Origin: Hyphomicrobiales bacterium
Lineage (GTDB): Bacteria > Pseudomonadota > Alphaproteobacteria > Rhizobiales > Rhizobiaceae
Assembly: GCA_900470965.1 (NCBI GenBank)
Contig: UCCS01000002.1
Location: 39,347-103,346, forward strand
Direction: 5' to 3'
Length of the DNA: 64,000 nt
In this document: piece by piece, positions 8,232 through 17,706 of the stretch
How the letters are laid out: each line of letters begins with the position of its first letter
Position numbering within the stretch: the first letter of the stretch is position 1
Program-made: the position numbers and the translations under genes
Notes under the pieces: generated by a model
The model's database searches: none
The model's input: only the letters and a program-made list of their open reading frames with translations
What the model was told of the DNA's origin: nothing

Positions 8232-9370
8232 AGGTTACAATATGCGGGGCCGGACGAACCGGCCATCTGAATGCTGTCCTGTTCAAACAGCTCGACGGGG
8301 TGGAAGTGTCCGTTCTGACGTCATCGGCAGAGCTTGCCGGGAAATGGTCGAATGGAGAGCAGATCTGGCGGGCGACTTTGTCCGATGGCAGTGTTCTGGC
8401 GGGACGGATTGATCATGTCAGCATCGATCCCAGCACCGCGCTTGTCGGTACGGATCTGGTCGTTGTGACGCAACCCGCCCACGCACGTCCCGCGCTGTTG
8501 CGGCAGGTAGCCGCCCATCTGCCGGTCGATAAACGGGTCTTCGTGGGAGCCATTCCGGGGTTTTGCGGGTTTGACTGGCTTGCCGAGGTTGCCTTCGGCG
8601 GTCGCGAGAATGTCGTGATCTGGGGGATGAAGGACGTGCCCCATACCGCTTATAATCTTATTGCCGGCAGCCAAGTGCGCATGGGTGGCGCGAAGGCTCA
8701 ACTCTATGCGGCGCTTCATAGTCGCGAGGCTAAAGCGGCGAAAGAAGAGTTGTCGGATTTGCTCGGCCGGCTGTACGAAGCGCCGATCAGCATCCTCGAC
8801 GACTATCTCGAGATCACGCTGACCCCAGGCAACGCATTGATGCATCCGGCTGTGCTCTACGGGCTTGTCGGCCCCGGTGCCCCGTGGGAGGAACGCCCCT
8901 TTGATGAGCCAATCTGCTGGTGGAGCGATTGCCCGCGCACCGGCGCGGAAATGCTGGAAGCTTGTGATGCCGAAAATCAGGCGCTCAAGCTCGCCGCCGA
9001 AAGGCGACTCAAGGTCGATCTGGCAAGCGTAAAGCCGCTCAAGCAAGAGTTGATCGAGGCTTATGGCGACCAGATCGGCGATGACAGCACGATGTATTCC
9101 CTGTTGAGAACCAACAGCGCCTACGCCGGAATCCGTGCGCCCCTCGTTGCCAATCCGGATGGACCGGGTCTGGTGATCGACCGGGAAAGCCGGGCCTTTC
9201 ATGAAGACATCGCTTTCGGTCAGGCCCTGCTGCTTCAAATGGCCAAGCGGCTGGATGTGCCGGTGCCCACGATCGAAACGACTTATCATTGGGCGCGGAC
9301 CTATCATGGCAATCTGCCGCAACCTCCTCTGAATTTTGTTCCCTTGAAATGGGCGGAGGCAATCGGATGA
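8228..9370 (+). CDS. Octopine/nopaline-type opine dehydrogenase
   Basis: This 380-residue enzyme has a Rossmann start ICGAGRTG (residues 5-12) and an all-helical C-terminal half with GNALMHP (201-207). Asn202 and His206 match the conserved Asn/His of octopine dehydrogenases and of the staphylopine and pseudopaline dehydrogenases. Such enzymes reductively join an amine to a 2-oxo acid (pyruvate or 2-oxoglutarate) with NAD(P)H, or run in reverse. It overlaps the SbnA-like gene and the synthetase gene by four bases each. It stands where staphyloferrin clusters have SbnB, an unrelated dehydrogenase. It either builds an N-carboxyethyl (opine) end on the siderophore or replaces SbnB by oxidising the SbnA product. 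Confidence 0.85.
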   Translation: MKVTICGAGRTGHLNAVLFKQLDGVEVSVLTSSAELAGKWSNGEQIWRATLSDGSVLAGRIDHVSIDPSTALVGTDLVVVTQPAHARPALLRQVAAHLPVDKRVFVGAIPGFCGFDWLAEVAFGGRENVVIWGMKDVPHTAYNLIAGSQVRMGGAKAQLYAALHSREAKAAKEELSDLLGRLYEAPISILDDYLEITLTPGNALMHPAVLYGLVGPGAPWEERPFDEPICWWSDCPRTGAEMLEACDAENQALKLAAERRLKVDLASVKPLKQELIEAYGDQIGDDSTMYSLLRTNSAYAGIRAPLVANPDGPGLVIDRESRAFHEDIAFGQALLLQMAKRLDVPVPTIETTYHWARTYHGNLPQPPLNFVPLKWAEAIG

Positions 9371-11247
9371 ATGAAAATATCGTCAATTCCTACGCAGGGG
9401 GAGGAGATGCGCTCGACCCGCAACTTCACCAGCAGGCAAGGCACAATGCCCTAGCGCGCCTTGTGCGATGCCTCCTCGCCGAGCGTATTCTCAATCCCGA
9501 CGCCTTGCTTTGGTCCGCAGATGGGATACAGGCATGGCTTCCGTTGTGGTCTGTCAGAAAGGTACTCCATTTCGCAGACCTGCGGCGTTTACCGGCCAAT
9601 ACAATGTTGAATCGGGGCCCGATCGAGATCATCGATGACAGGGGAAGGCGGCGAAGACTGGAAGCGCCTGCCGATCTGGTCGCCGAGAGCTCATCGGACT
9701 GGTCGGTCGAACCCGCCTCGGATGGGATTGCGCATCTGCTCGCCGATATCGAAAACAGCATGCAGAATGACGCGCTGATCCGTCATCACCGCCGGGACTG
9801 GAGTGCAACGCTCAGCCGGCAAATAGCAGCTGGCGGCGACACCGGCCTCATTTCCTATCTTCGGCATACGTGTCCTGTACATCAGGCAGCCATGATGCTG
9901 GACCAGTGGGGGTCCTTGGAGGGACATCCTTTTTACCCGACCTGGAAGTCGAAGCCAGGCCTCACTGCGCAGGAGGTCGAGGCCTTGTCGCCAGAATTCG
10001 GCGCGCGCGTCAATCTACGCATAGCTGCGCTGCGGCAGGATTGGGCCTATGTGGAGACGATGCCGCATGTGGACAGCTACAACGGCTGGTTCCACCACAA
10101 TTACCCCGAACTCTGGGACGCCTGGGTTATGGCATTGAGGGAAAGTGGTCAAACGCCTGCGGATTGGCTTCCCTTGCCAATTCATGCTTGGCATCTGGAT
10201 CACTTTGTTCGCCGGGAATTTGCTGACGAGATCGCTTCAGGCGTGCTTCTAGTCGATGGACCCGAGATCGCCACAATCCCCTCGATGTCCTTTCGAACCA
10301 TGCTGCCGGACCTCGAAGAAGCAAGGCCCTTCATCAAATTGCCGGTCGCCATCTGGATGACGAGCGAAATGCGCACCTTGCAGGCCAAGTCCATTCACAT
10401 GGGCCCGAGACTGAGCACCCTGATTTCCGCCATTCTCGCTGCCGATGAAGCCATTGGAGGCGAACTGGAGTTCTTCCGCGAAGAGCTGGGTGCGATCCTC
10501 CACCATCCCGAAACGGGCGACGAACATCCGGGCCGTTTCCTCTCCGTCGTCTATCGCGAGGCCGACGGGATCGCCCGAAAAGACGGCTTGATGCCCGTCA
10601 CTGTGGCCGCCTTGCTTGCCGCAAGTCCCGTCGATGGCCGGCCGCTGATCTGCGAACTGGTCGCGCGCATGGGCAGTGATCGGCCAGCGGCCGCAGCGTT
10701 CTTTCGAAATTATGCCGAGGCCGTTCTTAGACCCACGATTGCCATGTATCTCTTATATGGCATCGCCTTCGAAGCTCACCAGCAGAACAGTACCGTACTC
10801 TTCGATCCGTCCGGGCGCCCGCAGCGATTGCTCATTCGCGACTTCGGTGATGGCCGGAGCTTCGCCCCCCTGTTCGAGGCGCGAGGATATTCGCTGAAGC
10901 CGTTCAGCCGCGCCGGCATCTTGCCGACCACCTTCAATGACGACATCGCTCTTGTTCGCTCGTTCGTCATCGATGCCTGCTTCGTCTGCCATCTTCATGA
11001 AGTGGCGCTTTGCCTGAACGAACACTTCGGGCTCAGCGAAGCATGGTCGATCTTGAGGCAGAAGACTGAAGAAGCATTTGACCGGATACGACCCCGCATG
11101 CTGTCCGACGAATTTTGGCTGGAAGAGCGAAAGGCGTTTCTCGATCGCCCTTGGTCAACGCGTTCTGTCTTGCGCATGCATCTCGAGCGATATCGCAACT
11201 ATCGTCTGGAGCATGAACTGCCAAACCCGCTGACAGAGACGCCATGA
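9367..11247 (+). CDS. NIS siderophore synthetase, IucA/IucC family
   Basis: This 626-residue enzyme is a stand-alone NRPS-independent siderophore synthetase that adenylates a carboxylic acid (citrate, malate or similar) and condenses it with an amine. Family motifs are visible in order: [12 protein letters not shown] (187-198), PIHAW (271-275, usually PVHPW), SMSFRTM (306-312), MTSEMRTL (331-338), EAHQQN (469-474) and RDFGDG (491-496). ATG 9367 overlaps the dehydrogenase stop as ATGA; the frame also continues upstream to 9289, which is a shadow. It is the only synthetase in the locus, whereas aerobactin and staphyloferrin B need two or three. The product should therefore carry a single hydroxy-acid acyl unit. 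No hydroxylase or acetylase for hydroxamates is present. Confidence 0.92.
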   Translation: MNENIVNSYAGGGDALDPQLHQQARHNALARLVRCLLAERILNPDALLWSADGIQAWLPLWSVRKVLHFADLRRLPANTMLNRGPIEIIDDRGRRRRLEAPADLVAESSSDWSVEPASDGIAHLLADIENSMQNDALIRHHRRDWSATLSRQIAAGGDTGLISYLRHTCPVHQAAMMLDQWGSLEGHPFYPTWKSKPGLTAQEVEALSPEFGARVNLRIAALRQDWAYVETMPHVDSYNGWFHHNYPELWDAWVMALRESGQTPADWLPLPIHAWHLDHFVRREFADEIASGVLLVDGPEIATIPSMSFRTMLPDLEEARPFIKLPVAIWMTSEMRTLQAKSIHMGPRLSTLISAILAADEAIGGELEFFREELGAILHHPETGDEHPGRFLSVVYREADGIARKDGLMPVTVAALLAASPVDGRPLICELVARMGSDRPAAAAFFRNYAEAVLRPTIAMYLLYGIAFEAHQQNSTVLFDPSGRPQRLLIRDFGDGRSFAPLFEARGYSLKPFSRAGILPTTFNDDIALVRSFVIDACFVCHLHEVALCLNEHFGLSEAWSILRQKTEEAFDRIRPRMLSDEFWLEERKAFLDRPWSTRSVLRMHLERYRNYRLEHELPNPLTETP

Positions 11248-12476
11248 CGGGGACTATTGCGGTTATCCGAGGCTTCGGGCCGATCTTCGGTATTCTCTTC
11301 GGCCTGCAGTTCATCTCCATGGGAGCAATGGAGATGAGCGGTCCGTTCTGGCCACTGCGCATCGAGGAATTGTCGTCCTCCGGCGGAATCTTCGCATTGG
11401 CTGGAATCGGGGTCTATGTGTGCCCGATGGTCGGCGTCTCTCTTACCAGCGCCCTGTGGGGAAGGATGGGTGATCGGTACGGCAACCGCCTGATGATGGT
11501 CAGAGCGCTTGCCGGGCTTGCGGTCACCCAGATTCTCGTCTCCTTCGCTCAGGACATCTGGATGATCCTACTCCTGCGGTTTCTGCAGGGATGCTGCGCT
11601 GGCTATATCGCGCCGGCCCAAGCCTATGGCATCGAGATTACAGGCGGCCGTAACCGAGGCGTGCTTCTGACCTGGCTTCAGGTGGCGACCAATGTCGGTT
11701 CGCTCGGTGGCGCATTCCTCGGCGGTCTCATCCTCGACGCATCGTCCTTCACGACGATCAACCTGACGGCCGGTTTCATCTGCGCTGTCTGCGCCATCGC
11801 TGCCTGGGCGATCTTGCCGCGGCCTGCGGCAGAAACGAGCCGAACCGATGAAGGCCAGGTTCATCAAAATCAAGCATTCAAGGGGCAAGCGACGGTACCT
11901 GTCTGGGGCCTCTTGGCACTGACGGGAATGATGCTTGCCAGCCGAATGGTTTTGCAGGTGCCATTCGCGCTGTACATGGCTGAGGTCTTTCGAGCTCCTC
12001 ACTGGGTCACTGGCTTCAGCTATGGGCTTCTGGCGCTCGGCTTTGTCGTTGCGGCTCCGCTCTGGGCGCAATTTTTCAATGACCGTCCTGCAAGCTTCAT
12101 CCTTGGTTGGATGATCCTTGTTGCCGGTGGGTGCGCCTTGCTCACCATTCTTGCCGGCCTGACCCGCTCCGTCGAATATTTTGCAGTGTTCTATCTGTTT
12201 TGGGGCGGCCTGCTGGGTGGCACGACACCCATCCTCGTGGCCCTCATGTCCGCAGCCGCGGCCGATGGCCGTCAGGGCTCGGTGCTGGGCACCGCCCAGT
12301 CCTGGCAGCAGATCGCATCCGTGGCGGGGATAGCCATCGGAGCGGGCACTACCCAGATATTCGGCCTTACAAGCGTTTACCCTCTCGTTTCGCTGCTTTA
12401 TGCGGCATCCCTCTTTATTGCCGTCGGCCTGTGGTTCCTTGCACGCTCGCGCCTACCTGTTGGAGATTCCCTTTGA
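11244..12476 (+). CDS. MFS transporter, probable siderophore exporter
   Basis: This 410-residue protein has about 12 membrane segments and the MFS loop [10 protein letters not shown] (about residues 74-83). It is translationally coupled to the synthetase gene (ATGA overlap) and to the binding-protein gene behind it (TTGA overlap). That position between synthesis and uptake genes suggests it exports the finished siderophore, like SbnD of staphyloferrin B. Export rather than uptake of another molecule is inferred from context. Confidence 0.85.
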   Translation: MTGTIAVIRGFGPIFGILFGLQFISMGAMEMSGPFWPLRIEELSSSGGIFALAGIGVYVCPMVGVSLTSALWGRMGDRYGNRLMMVRALAGLAVTQILVSFAQDIWMILLLRFLQGCCAGYIAPAQAYGIEITGGRNRGVLLTWLQVATNVGSLGGAFLGGLILDASSFTTINLTAGFICAVCAIAAWAILPRPAAETSRTDEGQVHQNQAFKGQATVPVWGLLALTGMMLASRMVLQVPFALYMAEVFRAPHWVTGFSYGLLALGFVVAAPLWAQFFNDRPASFILGWMILVAGGCALLTILAGLTRSVEYFAVFYLFWGGLLGGTTPILVALMSAAAADGRQGSVLGTAQSWQQIASVAGIAIGAGTTQIFGLTSVYPLVSLLYAASLFIAVGLWFLARSRLPVGDSL

Positions 12477-13633
12477 CCTGCCTTCGCCACTACGCGTTTG
12501 CGATAATCCTGTTGTTGACGCCACTCACTGCTCTTTCCGCTCGCGCCGAAAATGAGGCGATTGCGCAAGCTACTGTTACCGTCAAGGATATCGCCGGGCG
12601 GGATGTGCAAGTTAAGGTGCCCGTCCGCCGGATGCTGCTCGGAGAAGGCAGACAACTCTATCTGGTCGCATCGCTCGACAGAGAGGATCCGCTGCAACGC
12701 ATCGTCGCTTGGCGTAACGATCTGATGGAAGCCGATCCCGCGACCTACAAGCAATATCTCGACAAATTCCCCGACCTTGCGAAATTGCCAACCTTCAAGG
12801 GAAATGAAGGAAGCCTGATCGACATCGAATCCGCGATCGTGAAGAAACCCGACGTGGTCCTCCTCAACCTCGAAGCCAAACAGGCTAATGAAGACGCTCA
12901 GTATATCGAGAAACTCGCATCGCTTGATATACCAGTCCTCTATATCGATTTCAGGCACTATCCGCTTCAGAATACGGACCCGACCATCCGGCTGCTCGGC
13001 AAGATCATGGGGCGCGAGGAGCGAGCCGAAGACGTGATCGCATTCCGCAAACAGGCGATCGCTCGGGTCGAGGACGTGCTTGCCAAGACGAAACCGGACC
13101 GCCCGAAGGTTTTCATCGAGCGCATCGGCGGATATACGGAGGACTGCTGCCTTTCATTCGGCGCCGAGAATTTCGGCAAATATGTCGATCTGGCCGGCGG
13201 ACACAATATCGGCAGTGATTTTCTGCCTTCGACATTCGGACAGCTGAGCCCTGAACAGGTGGTCGTCTCCAATCCCGATCACGTCATTGTCACCAGCGCC
13301 GATTGGCAGGCCTATGTGCCTGGCGGCCGCTGGATTCCGGTCGGCCCAAATGCAGATCTGGATGCCTCGAGGAAGAAGCTCGAGTGGTATACGACGCGGG
13401 ATGCTTATGCCGGGACCACGGCGCAGACGAAGCGTAATTTCCACGCCATCTGGCACCAGTTCTACAACAGTCCCTACGAATTTATCGCGGTTCAATGGAT
13501 TGCAAAGTGGCTCCACCCGGATCTCTTTGCCGATCTCGACCCGGACAAGACGTTTGCTGAATATCACAAGCGCTTTCTGCCGATCGCCTATCAACCCGGC
13601 TACGCCGTCAGCCTGGATGCCCAAGCACAATGA
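12473..13633 (+). CDS. Periplasmic ferri-siderophore-binding protein, FecB/FepB type
   Basis: The likely start is TTG 12473, overlapping the MFS stop as TTGA with GGAGA about seven bases upstream. The same frame is open back to 12107, but that part lies inside the MFS gene. The 386-residue product begins with a signal peptide ([19 protein letters not shown], cleavage after SARA). It continues with the [16 protein letters not shown] strand typical of iron-complex-binding proteins and has the two-lobed TroA-like pattern (VLLNLEA, VLYIDF, FIERIGG). It feeds the FecCD-type permease that follows. Ligand identity is inferred from the operon. Confidence 0.88.
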   Translation: MTCLRHYAFAIILLLTPLTALSARAENEAIAQATVTVKDIAGRDVQVKVPVRRMLLGEGRQLYLVASLDREDPLQRIVAWRNDLMEADPATYKQYLDKFPDLAKLPTFKGNEGSLIDIESAIVKKPDVVLLNLEAKQANEDAQYIEKLASLDIPVLYIDFRHYPLQNTDPTIRLLGKIMGREERAEDVIAFRKQAIARVEDVLAKTKPDRPKVFIERIGGYTEDCCLSFGAENFGKYVDLAGGHNIGSDFLPSTFGQLSPEQVVVSNPDHVIVTSADWQAYVPGGRWIPVGPNADLDASRKKLEWYTTRDAYAGTTAQTKRNFHAIWHQFYNSPYEFIAVQWIAKWLHPDLFADLDPDKTFAEYHKRFLPIAYQPGYAVSLDAQAQ

Positions 13634-14697
13634 CCGAAACCCAGACAGCCATGGCCCCCGGGCATGCGGTCGGCCGCTATCGCTTGGCAAGCCTTAGAAA
13701 ACACCTTGTGCTTTGTCTGCTGCTTGCAGCCGTAGTCCTTGTCTTTCTCGCCGATATTGCCACCGGTCCAGCCTGGTACGGACTGGACGATGTGCTGAAG
13801 ACCGTGCTGGTGCCTGCGGATGCGCAAGCCCAGATGCGTGTCGTGGTCTGGTCCATCCGGATGCCGTCAGCCCTTATGGCTGTTGTCGTCGGAATGGCGT
13901 TGGCAACCGCCGGCGTTCAGATGCAGACGGTACTTAACAACCCGCTCGCCAGCCCGTTCACTCTTGGGATTTCGTCGGCAGCAAGCTTCGGTGCGGCCTT
14001 GGCTCTCGCTTTCGGCCTGTCCTTCATTCCGGTCGCCGGCGAATATATCGTTGCGGTCAATGCTTTTATCATGGCGCTTGGATCCGCCCTCATCATCCAT
14101 TCGGTGGGATTGCGGCGGGGAAGCTCTGTCCAAACGATCGTGTTGCTTGGCATCGCGCTGGTGTTCAGCTTCAATACCGCATTGGCGATGGTTCAGTATT
14201 TTGCAAACGATCAGGCTGTTGCTGCCATCGTGTTCTGGACGATGGGCAGCTTGACCAAGGCAACCTGGCCGAAGCTTGCCGTGACAGTCGCCGTCCTGGT
14301 TCTCACCATTCCCATCTTCGTTTATCGACGCTGGCAGTTGACAGCACTTCGGCTCGGAGAGGCTCGCGCAGCATCCTTTGGAATCCCGGTTCGTCGCCTT
14401 CGGCTGGAAACGCTCGTGCTCATATCGCTCCTGTCGTCCATCCCGGTAGCATTTGTCGGAACGATCGGCTTTGTCGGACTTGTGGCACCACACATCGCGA
14501 GGATGCTTGTCGGTGAGGATCAGCGGCACTTGCTTCCTGCCAGCGCCATGATCGGAGCCCTGATCATGTCATCCAGTTCCACCGTGGCGAAAGTTCTCGT
14601 ACCAGGCGCGGTTTTACCGATCGGCGTCATCACCGCCGCCATAGGCCTGCCGATCTTCTTTTATCTTATCCTGAAGGGAGGGCGGGAAACATGGTAG
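13630..14697 (+). CDS. Ferri-siderophore ABC permease, FecCD family
   Basis: This 355-residue permease has about ten hydrophobic segments. Motifs are RMPSALMAVVVGMALATAG (about 77-95), NNPLASPFTLGISS (about 104-117) and GFVGLVAPHIAR (about 281-292), the last being the contact region for the ATPase. A single permease gene suggests a homodimeric channel. It overlaps the binding-protein gene by four bases and the ATPase gene by seven. Confidence 0.93.
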   Translation: MTETQTAMAPGHAVGRYRLASLRKHLVLCLLLAAVVLVFLADIATGPAWYGLDDVLKTVLVPADAQAQMRVVVWSIRMPSALMAVVVGMALATAGVQMQTVLNNPLASPFTLGISSAASFGAALALAFGLSFIPVAGEYIVAVNAFIMALGSALIIHSVGLRRGSSVQTIVLLGIALVFSFNTALAMVQYFANDQAVAAIVFWTMGSLTKATWPKLAVTVAVLVLTIPIFVYRRWQLTALRLGEARAASFGIPVRRLRLETLVLISLLSSIPVAFVGTIGFVGLVAPHIARMLVGEDQRHLLPASAMIGALIMSSSSTVAKVLVPGAVLPIGVITAAIGLPIFFYLILKGGRETW

Positions 14698-15443
14698 TCC
14701 TCAGCACAAAATCGCTAGGGGCGGTTTACGGCGCGCGATCTGTCCTCAGAGAGGTATCGTTGCCTCCATGCCACGGAGGAGAAATCATCGCGCTTATCGG
14801 AGCCAACGCGGCCGGCAAGTCAACGCTTCTGCGTCGCATAGCCGGCATCCTTCCCGGTGCGGGAGAATGTCGGCTGGCGGGCGTTGACGATTGCGAAACG
14901 GCGATCGCCTACATGCCGCAGGATCAGGTGAGCGCAGCTGCTTTGACCGTCTTTGAAGCCGTGCTTTTGGCCCGCAAGCAGACCAGTGGCTGGAAGCTGG
15001 CTGATGCAGATCTCCATGAGGTCGAGCGAGCATTGGCCGCCTTGCAAATCGCAAATCTTGCCTCTGAATATGTTTCGGAGTTGAGTGGCGGTCAGCGCCA
15101 GCTCGTCGCGCTTGCGCAATGCGTTGTCCGCACTCCGACAGTGCTGCTTCTCGACGAGCCGACGAGTGCCCTTGATCTCCATCGTCAGTTCGACGTGATG
15201 AGGCATGTCAGGTCGCTGGCAAAGGAAAGGGGATTGCTCGTCGTCATCGCGGTGCATGACCTGAACCTTGCGATGAAGTTTGCCGACAAGATCGCTATTC
15301 TTGCGAATGGAACGCTGCACGCTTTCGGCCCGGTCGCCGAAGTGCTGACGCCAGAAAACCTCGAGACGGCTTTTCGTGTGAAAAGCCGTCTCGAGACATG
15401 TTCTCAAGGCAAGCTTCACCTGATCGTCGATGATGCAGTGTGA
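14691..15443 (+). CDS. Ferri-siderophore ABC ATPase, FecE/FepC type
   Basis: This 250-residue ATPase has the Walker A loop GANAAGKST (37-45), the signature LSGGQRQ and the Walker B LLLDEPTSALD, with a switch His in VHDLNLA. It completes the importer. The last 30 codons hold a perfect 32-base dyad (15360-15395) that encodes LETAF and KSRLET and also looks like a terminator for the convergent receptor gene. It is the ninth and last gene of the operon. Confidence 0.94.
   Translation: MVVLSTKSLGAVYGARSVLREVSLPPCHGGEIIALIGANAAGKSTLLRRIAGILPGAGECRLAGVDDCETAIAYMPQDQVSAAALTVFEAVLLARKQTSGWKLADADLHEVERALAALQIANLASEYVSELSGGQRQLVALAQCVVRTPTVLLLDEPTSALDLHRQFDVMRHVRSLAKERGLLVVIAVHDLNLAMKFADKIAILANGTLHAFGPVAEVLTPENLETAFRVKSRLETCSQGKLHLIVDDAV
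15352..15395 (-). terminator. Perfect 16-bp hairpin with T-run, terminator of the receptor gene inside the ATPase gene
   Basis: Arms 15360-15375 and 15380-15395 are perfectly complementary over 16 bp (CTCGAGACGGCTTTTC and its complement) with a four-base loop. Read leftward, the stem is followed directly by GTTTTCTGG, a short T-run. This suits a rho-independent terminator about 80 bases past the stop of the leftward TonB-receptor gene. In the rightward direction no T-run follows. It lies within the coding sequence of the ATPase gene. Confidence 0.65.
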
Positions 15444-15473
15444 GGCTTGTCTTAACTAACGGTGGCGACAACT

Positions 15474-17618
15474 TCAGAAGTCTGTGGTCATCGACACCTT
15501 GAAGGTCCGCGGCGCACCTTGGGCGATGGTGCTGAAGCTTGCGACCCCAGACCAATAGTCCTTATCGAAGACGTTTTCGACGGAGGCCCGGAAGGTGACG
15601 GGCCTCGTTTCGATTTCCGTCTTGTAGCGCGCGCCTAGGTCAAGCCGCGTCCAGGAAGGGATTTTGAGCGTGTTCGTCGTATTGATATACTGTTCGCCGG
15701 TGTGAATGACATTGGCCGTCAGCGTCAGGCCTTCGAGGAAAGACGCATCCCATTCCGCCCCGATGTTCGCCTGGATCTTCGGTACGCCGATCGGGCGCTT
15801 GCCACGGGTCGCAGCGCTCGAGGTATTCGTCAGTTCGCCATCCATCAGCACCAAGCCGCCAAGCAAGCGCAGATCGTCCGTGACTTCGCCAAATACGTTG
15901 AACTCAACGCCGCGATTGCGCTGTTCCCCGCCAGCGGTAAAGAGCTGACCGCCGCCGGCTGGCTCCAACTGGCCGAAGGGCTTTTCGATCTGAAATGCGC
16001 TGACGGTCATGGCAATCTGTCCAAGGTCGATTTTGGTGCCGATCTCGTATTGTGTCGTCTTGTATGGAGCGAGCGTTTCGCCCGCATTGATGGCCGTGGT
16101 GGGAGCAGTATCACCTATGCTCAACCCTTGCGCGTAGTTGGCATAGAAGGAAACCTCGTCCCAGGGGCGGACGACGAGGCCAACAAGCGGCGTGACGGCG
16201 TCCTCATCCGAAGACGACGAGACCGCACCCGTTGTTGCATTGAAGTTCCTAGAGTCGATTTGCTGGAAGCGCCCGCCAAGCGTGAGCTGTACGCGCTCGT
16301 CGAGCATCGACAAGGTGTCCGACAGCCCGATACCGGACAGCCTGGCTTCCGAGACCTTCGGCACTGAGCTGGGATTGGCGACGAGCTGCTCGATACGACG
16401 GACGGGGTCGTACATATTGCTCAGCTGAGCGGTGCCTGAAACGATCGCACGATCGAGCTTCTGGTGGAGATAGCTCGCCTGCAGGGTCATTGTGTGGGAG
16501 ATCGGCCCCGTGTCAAACTCGGTGCGGATACCCGTTTCTGCCGTAAGTCTGTCGACATCGAACACCGCATTCTGTGGCGTGATACTGACGTCGCCGGCCG
16601 AGTTCAGGATCGTGGGCAGACCAAAAAGGCGATGCACGTGAGAATTGCCGCCACCCACGGCGCCAAACCAGGTGATATCGTCGGTCAGATCATATTCGAC
16701 CCTGCCCAGGACCGAGCGGTCCGCGCTCTTCGACCACTCCCACGGCTCCTGAACATTGAGCGATCCGTCAGGTGCGCTCGGCACGATCAAACCGGTGGTT
16801 TGAAAGAAGGGACGCTGCGGCGCGTCAAAAGTTTCGCGCTGTCCGATCACGTCGAGTGTGGCTCGAAGATTGTCCCCTTGATAATCGAGAGCCAAGGCTC
16901 CAACGTAAAAGTCCCGTGTCTGATCATCAATCGGCGTGTCACCACCGTGGACACTGCCGTTCAAACGAATGCCAAATTGCCGTTCGTCGCCGAACCGCCG
17001 CGAGACGTCGACATGAACACCGCCCTGAAAGTCGGAAGCGTAATCTGTCGTCAGCCGCGTCAAATCCTCATCGAGCGCACGCTTGGGAACGATGTTGATG
17101 GTGCCTCCCACGGCGCTGTTGGGAGAGATACCGTAAAGGAAGGCGGTCGGACCCTTTAGCACCTCGACCCGCTCCGCATAGTCGGTGAAGACCCGGTAGG
17201 TAGGGGCGATGCCGTATACGCCATCAAATGCGATTTCGCCGGCGTTGCCTTCGCCGACTGGAAAGCCGCGGATGTAGAAGGAGTCCAGCAACCCCCCTGA
17301 GGAGTGGGTGTTTCTCACAGACGGATCGTTGTCCATCACCTGGCCCACGGTCTGGGCACCCTGGTCTTCGATCGTCTGGGACGTATACCCCGTCACATTA
17401 AATGGGGTCTCCATGAAATCCCGGTTTCCCAGGAGGCCCAATCGGGCACCCTTCGCGACCTGGCCGCCTGCATATTCTTCCGGCAGGGTTCCGATCGTGG
17501 ACGTGGCGCCTTTCTTCGCGGTAATCACTATTGGTGCCAATTGCGTGGCACTCTGTCCGTATGCGGCACCGTTTGCCACAGCGGTCGCCACTACTGTGCA
17601 CCCCAACATAAACCTCAT
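15474..17618 (-). CDS. TonB-dependent siderophore receptor
   Basis: This 714-residue outer-membrane receptor imports the ferri-siderophore with TonB energy. It has a signal peptide (about 1-22, ending AAYGQS), a TonB box APIVIT (about 28-33) and a plug domain (about 55-175) with IRGFPV, RVEVLKGPTAFLYG and GGTINIVPK. A 22-strand barrel follows, ending in Phe (SMTTDF). It is convergent to the operon, with only 30 bases between the two stops. An iron-type operator box lies about 75 bases upstream. It most likely recognises the product of the neighbouring synthesis genes. Confidence 0.93.
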   Translation of the reverse strand: MRFMLGCTVVATAVANGAAYGQSATQLAPIVITAKKGATSTIGTLPEEYAGGQVAKGARLGLLGNRDFMETPFNVTGYTSQTIEDQGAQTVGQVMDNDPSVRNTHSSGGLLDSFYIRGFPVGEGNAGEIAFDGVYGIAPTYRVFTDYAERVEVLKGPTAFLYGISPNSAVGGTINIVPKRALDEDLTRLTTDYASDFQGGVHVDVSRRFGDERQFGIRLNGSVHGGDTPIDDQTRDFYVGALALDYQGDNLRATLDVIGQRETFDAPQRPFFQTTGLIVPSAPDGSLNVQEPWEWSKSADRSVLGRVEYDLTDDITWFGAVGGGNSHVHRLFGLPTILNSAGDVSITPQNAVFDVDRLTAETGIRTEFDTGPISHTMTLQASYLHQKLDRAIVSGTAQLSNMYDPVRRIEQLVANPSSVPKVSEARLSGIGLSDTLSMLDERVQLTLGGRFQQIDSRNFNATTGAVSSSSDEDAVTPLVGLVVRPWDEVSFYANYAQGLSIGDTAPTTAINAGETLAPYKTTQYEIGTKIDLGQIAMTVSAFQIEKPFGQLEPAGGGQLFTAGGEQRNRGVEFNVFGEVTDDLRLLGGLVLMDGELTNTSSAATRGKRPIGVPKIQANIGAEWDASFLEGLTLTANVIHTGEQYINTTNTLKIPSWTRLDLGARYKTEIETRPVTFRASVENVFDKDYWSGVASFSTIAQGAPRTFKVSMTTDF

Positions 17619-17690
17619 GTAAAAATCCCCTAAACAGTCGTCACCTGGTCCCGTGAACCGCGACCATCAGCACAAAAGCGCTAAATAACA

Positions 17691-17706
17691 TGATAAAAAA
17701 TGTCAA
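17691..17706 (-). promoter_or_regulatory. Iron-responsive operator (TGA-N9-TCA) over the receptor -35 box
   Basis: Read leftward, the sequence is TTGACATTTTTTATCA. It contains an exact TGA-N9-TCA with an AT-rich core and overlaps a consensus -35 hexamer TTGACA (17701-17706). It lies 73 bases upstream of the receptor start. This matches the operator of the iron regulator RirA known in Rhizobium and Agrobacterium. Repression in iron-replete cells is the expected effect. Confidence 0.6.

Noticed and set aside
9289..9366. Upstream start of the NIS synthetase
   Set aside because: It would overlap the opine dehydrogenase by about 80 bases, whereas ATG 9367 gives the ATGA overlap used throughout the operon.
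12107..12472. N-terminal extension of the siderophore-binding protein
   Set aside because: This part overlaps the MFS gene in another frame and precedes the signal peptide. TTG 12473 with TTGA overlap and GGAGA is a better start.
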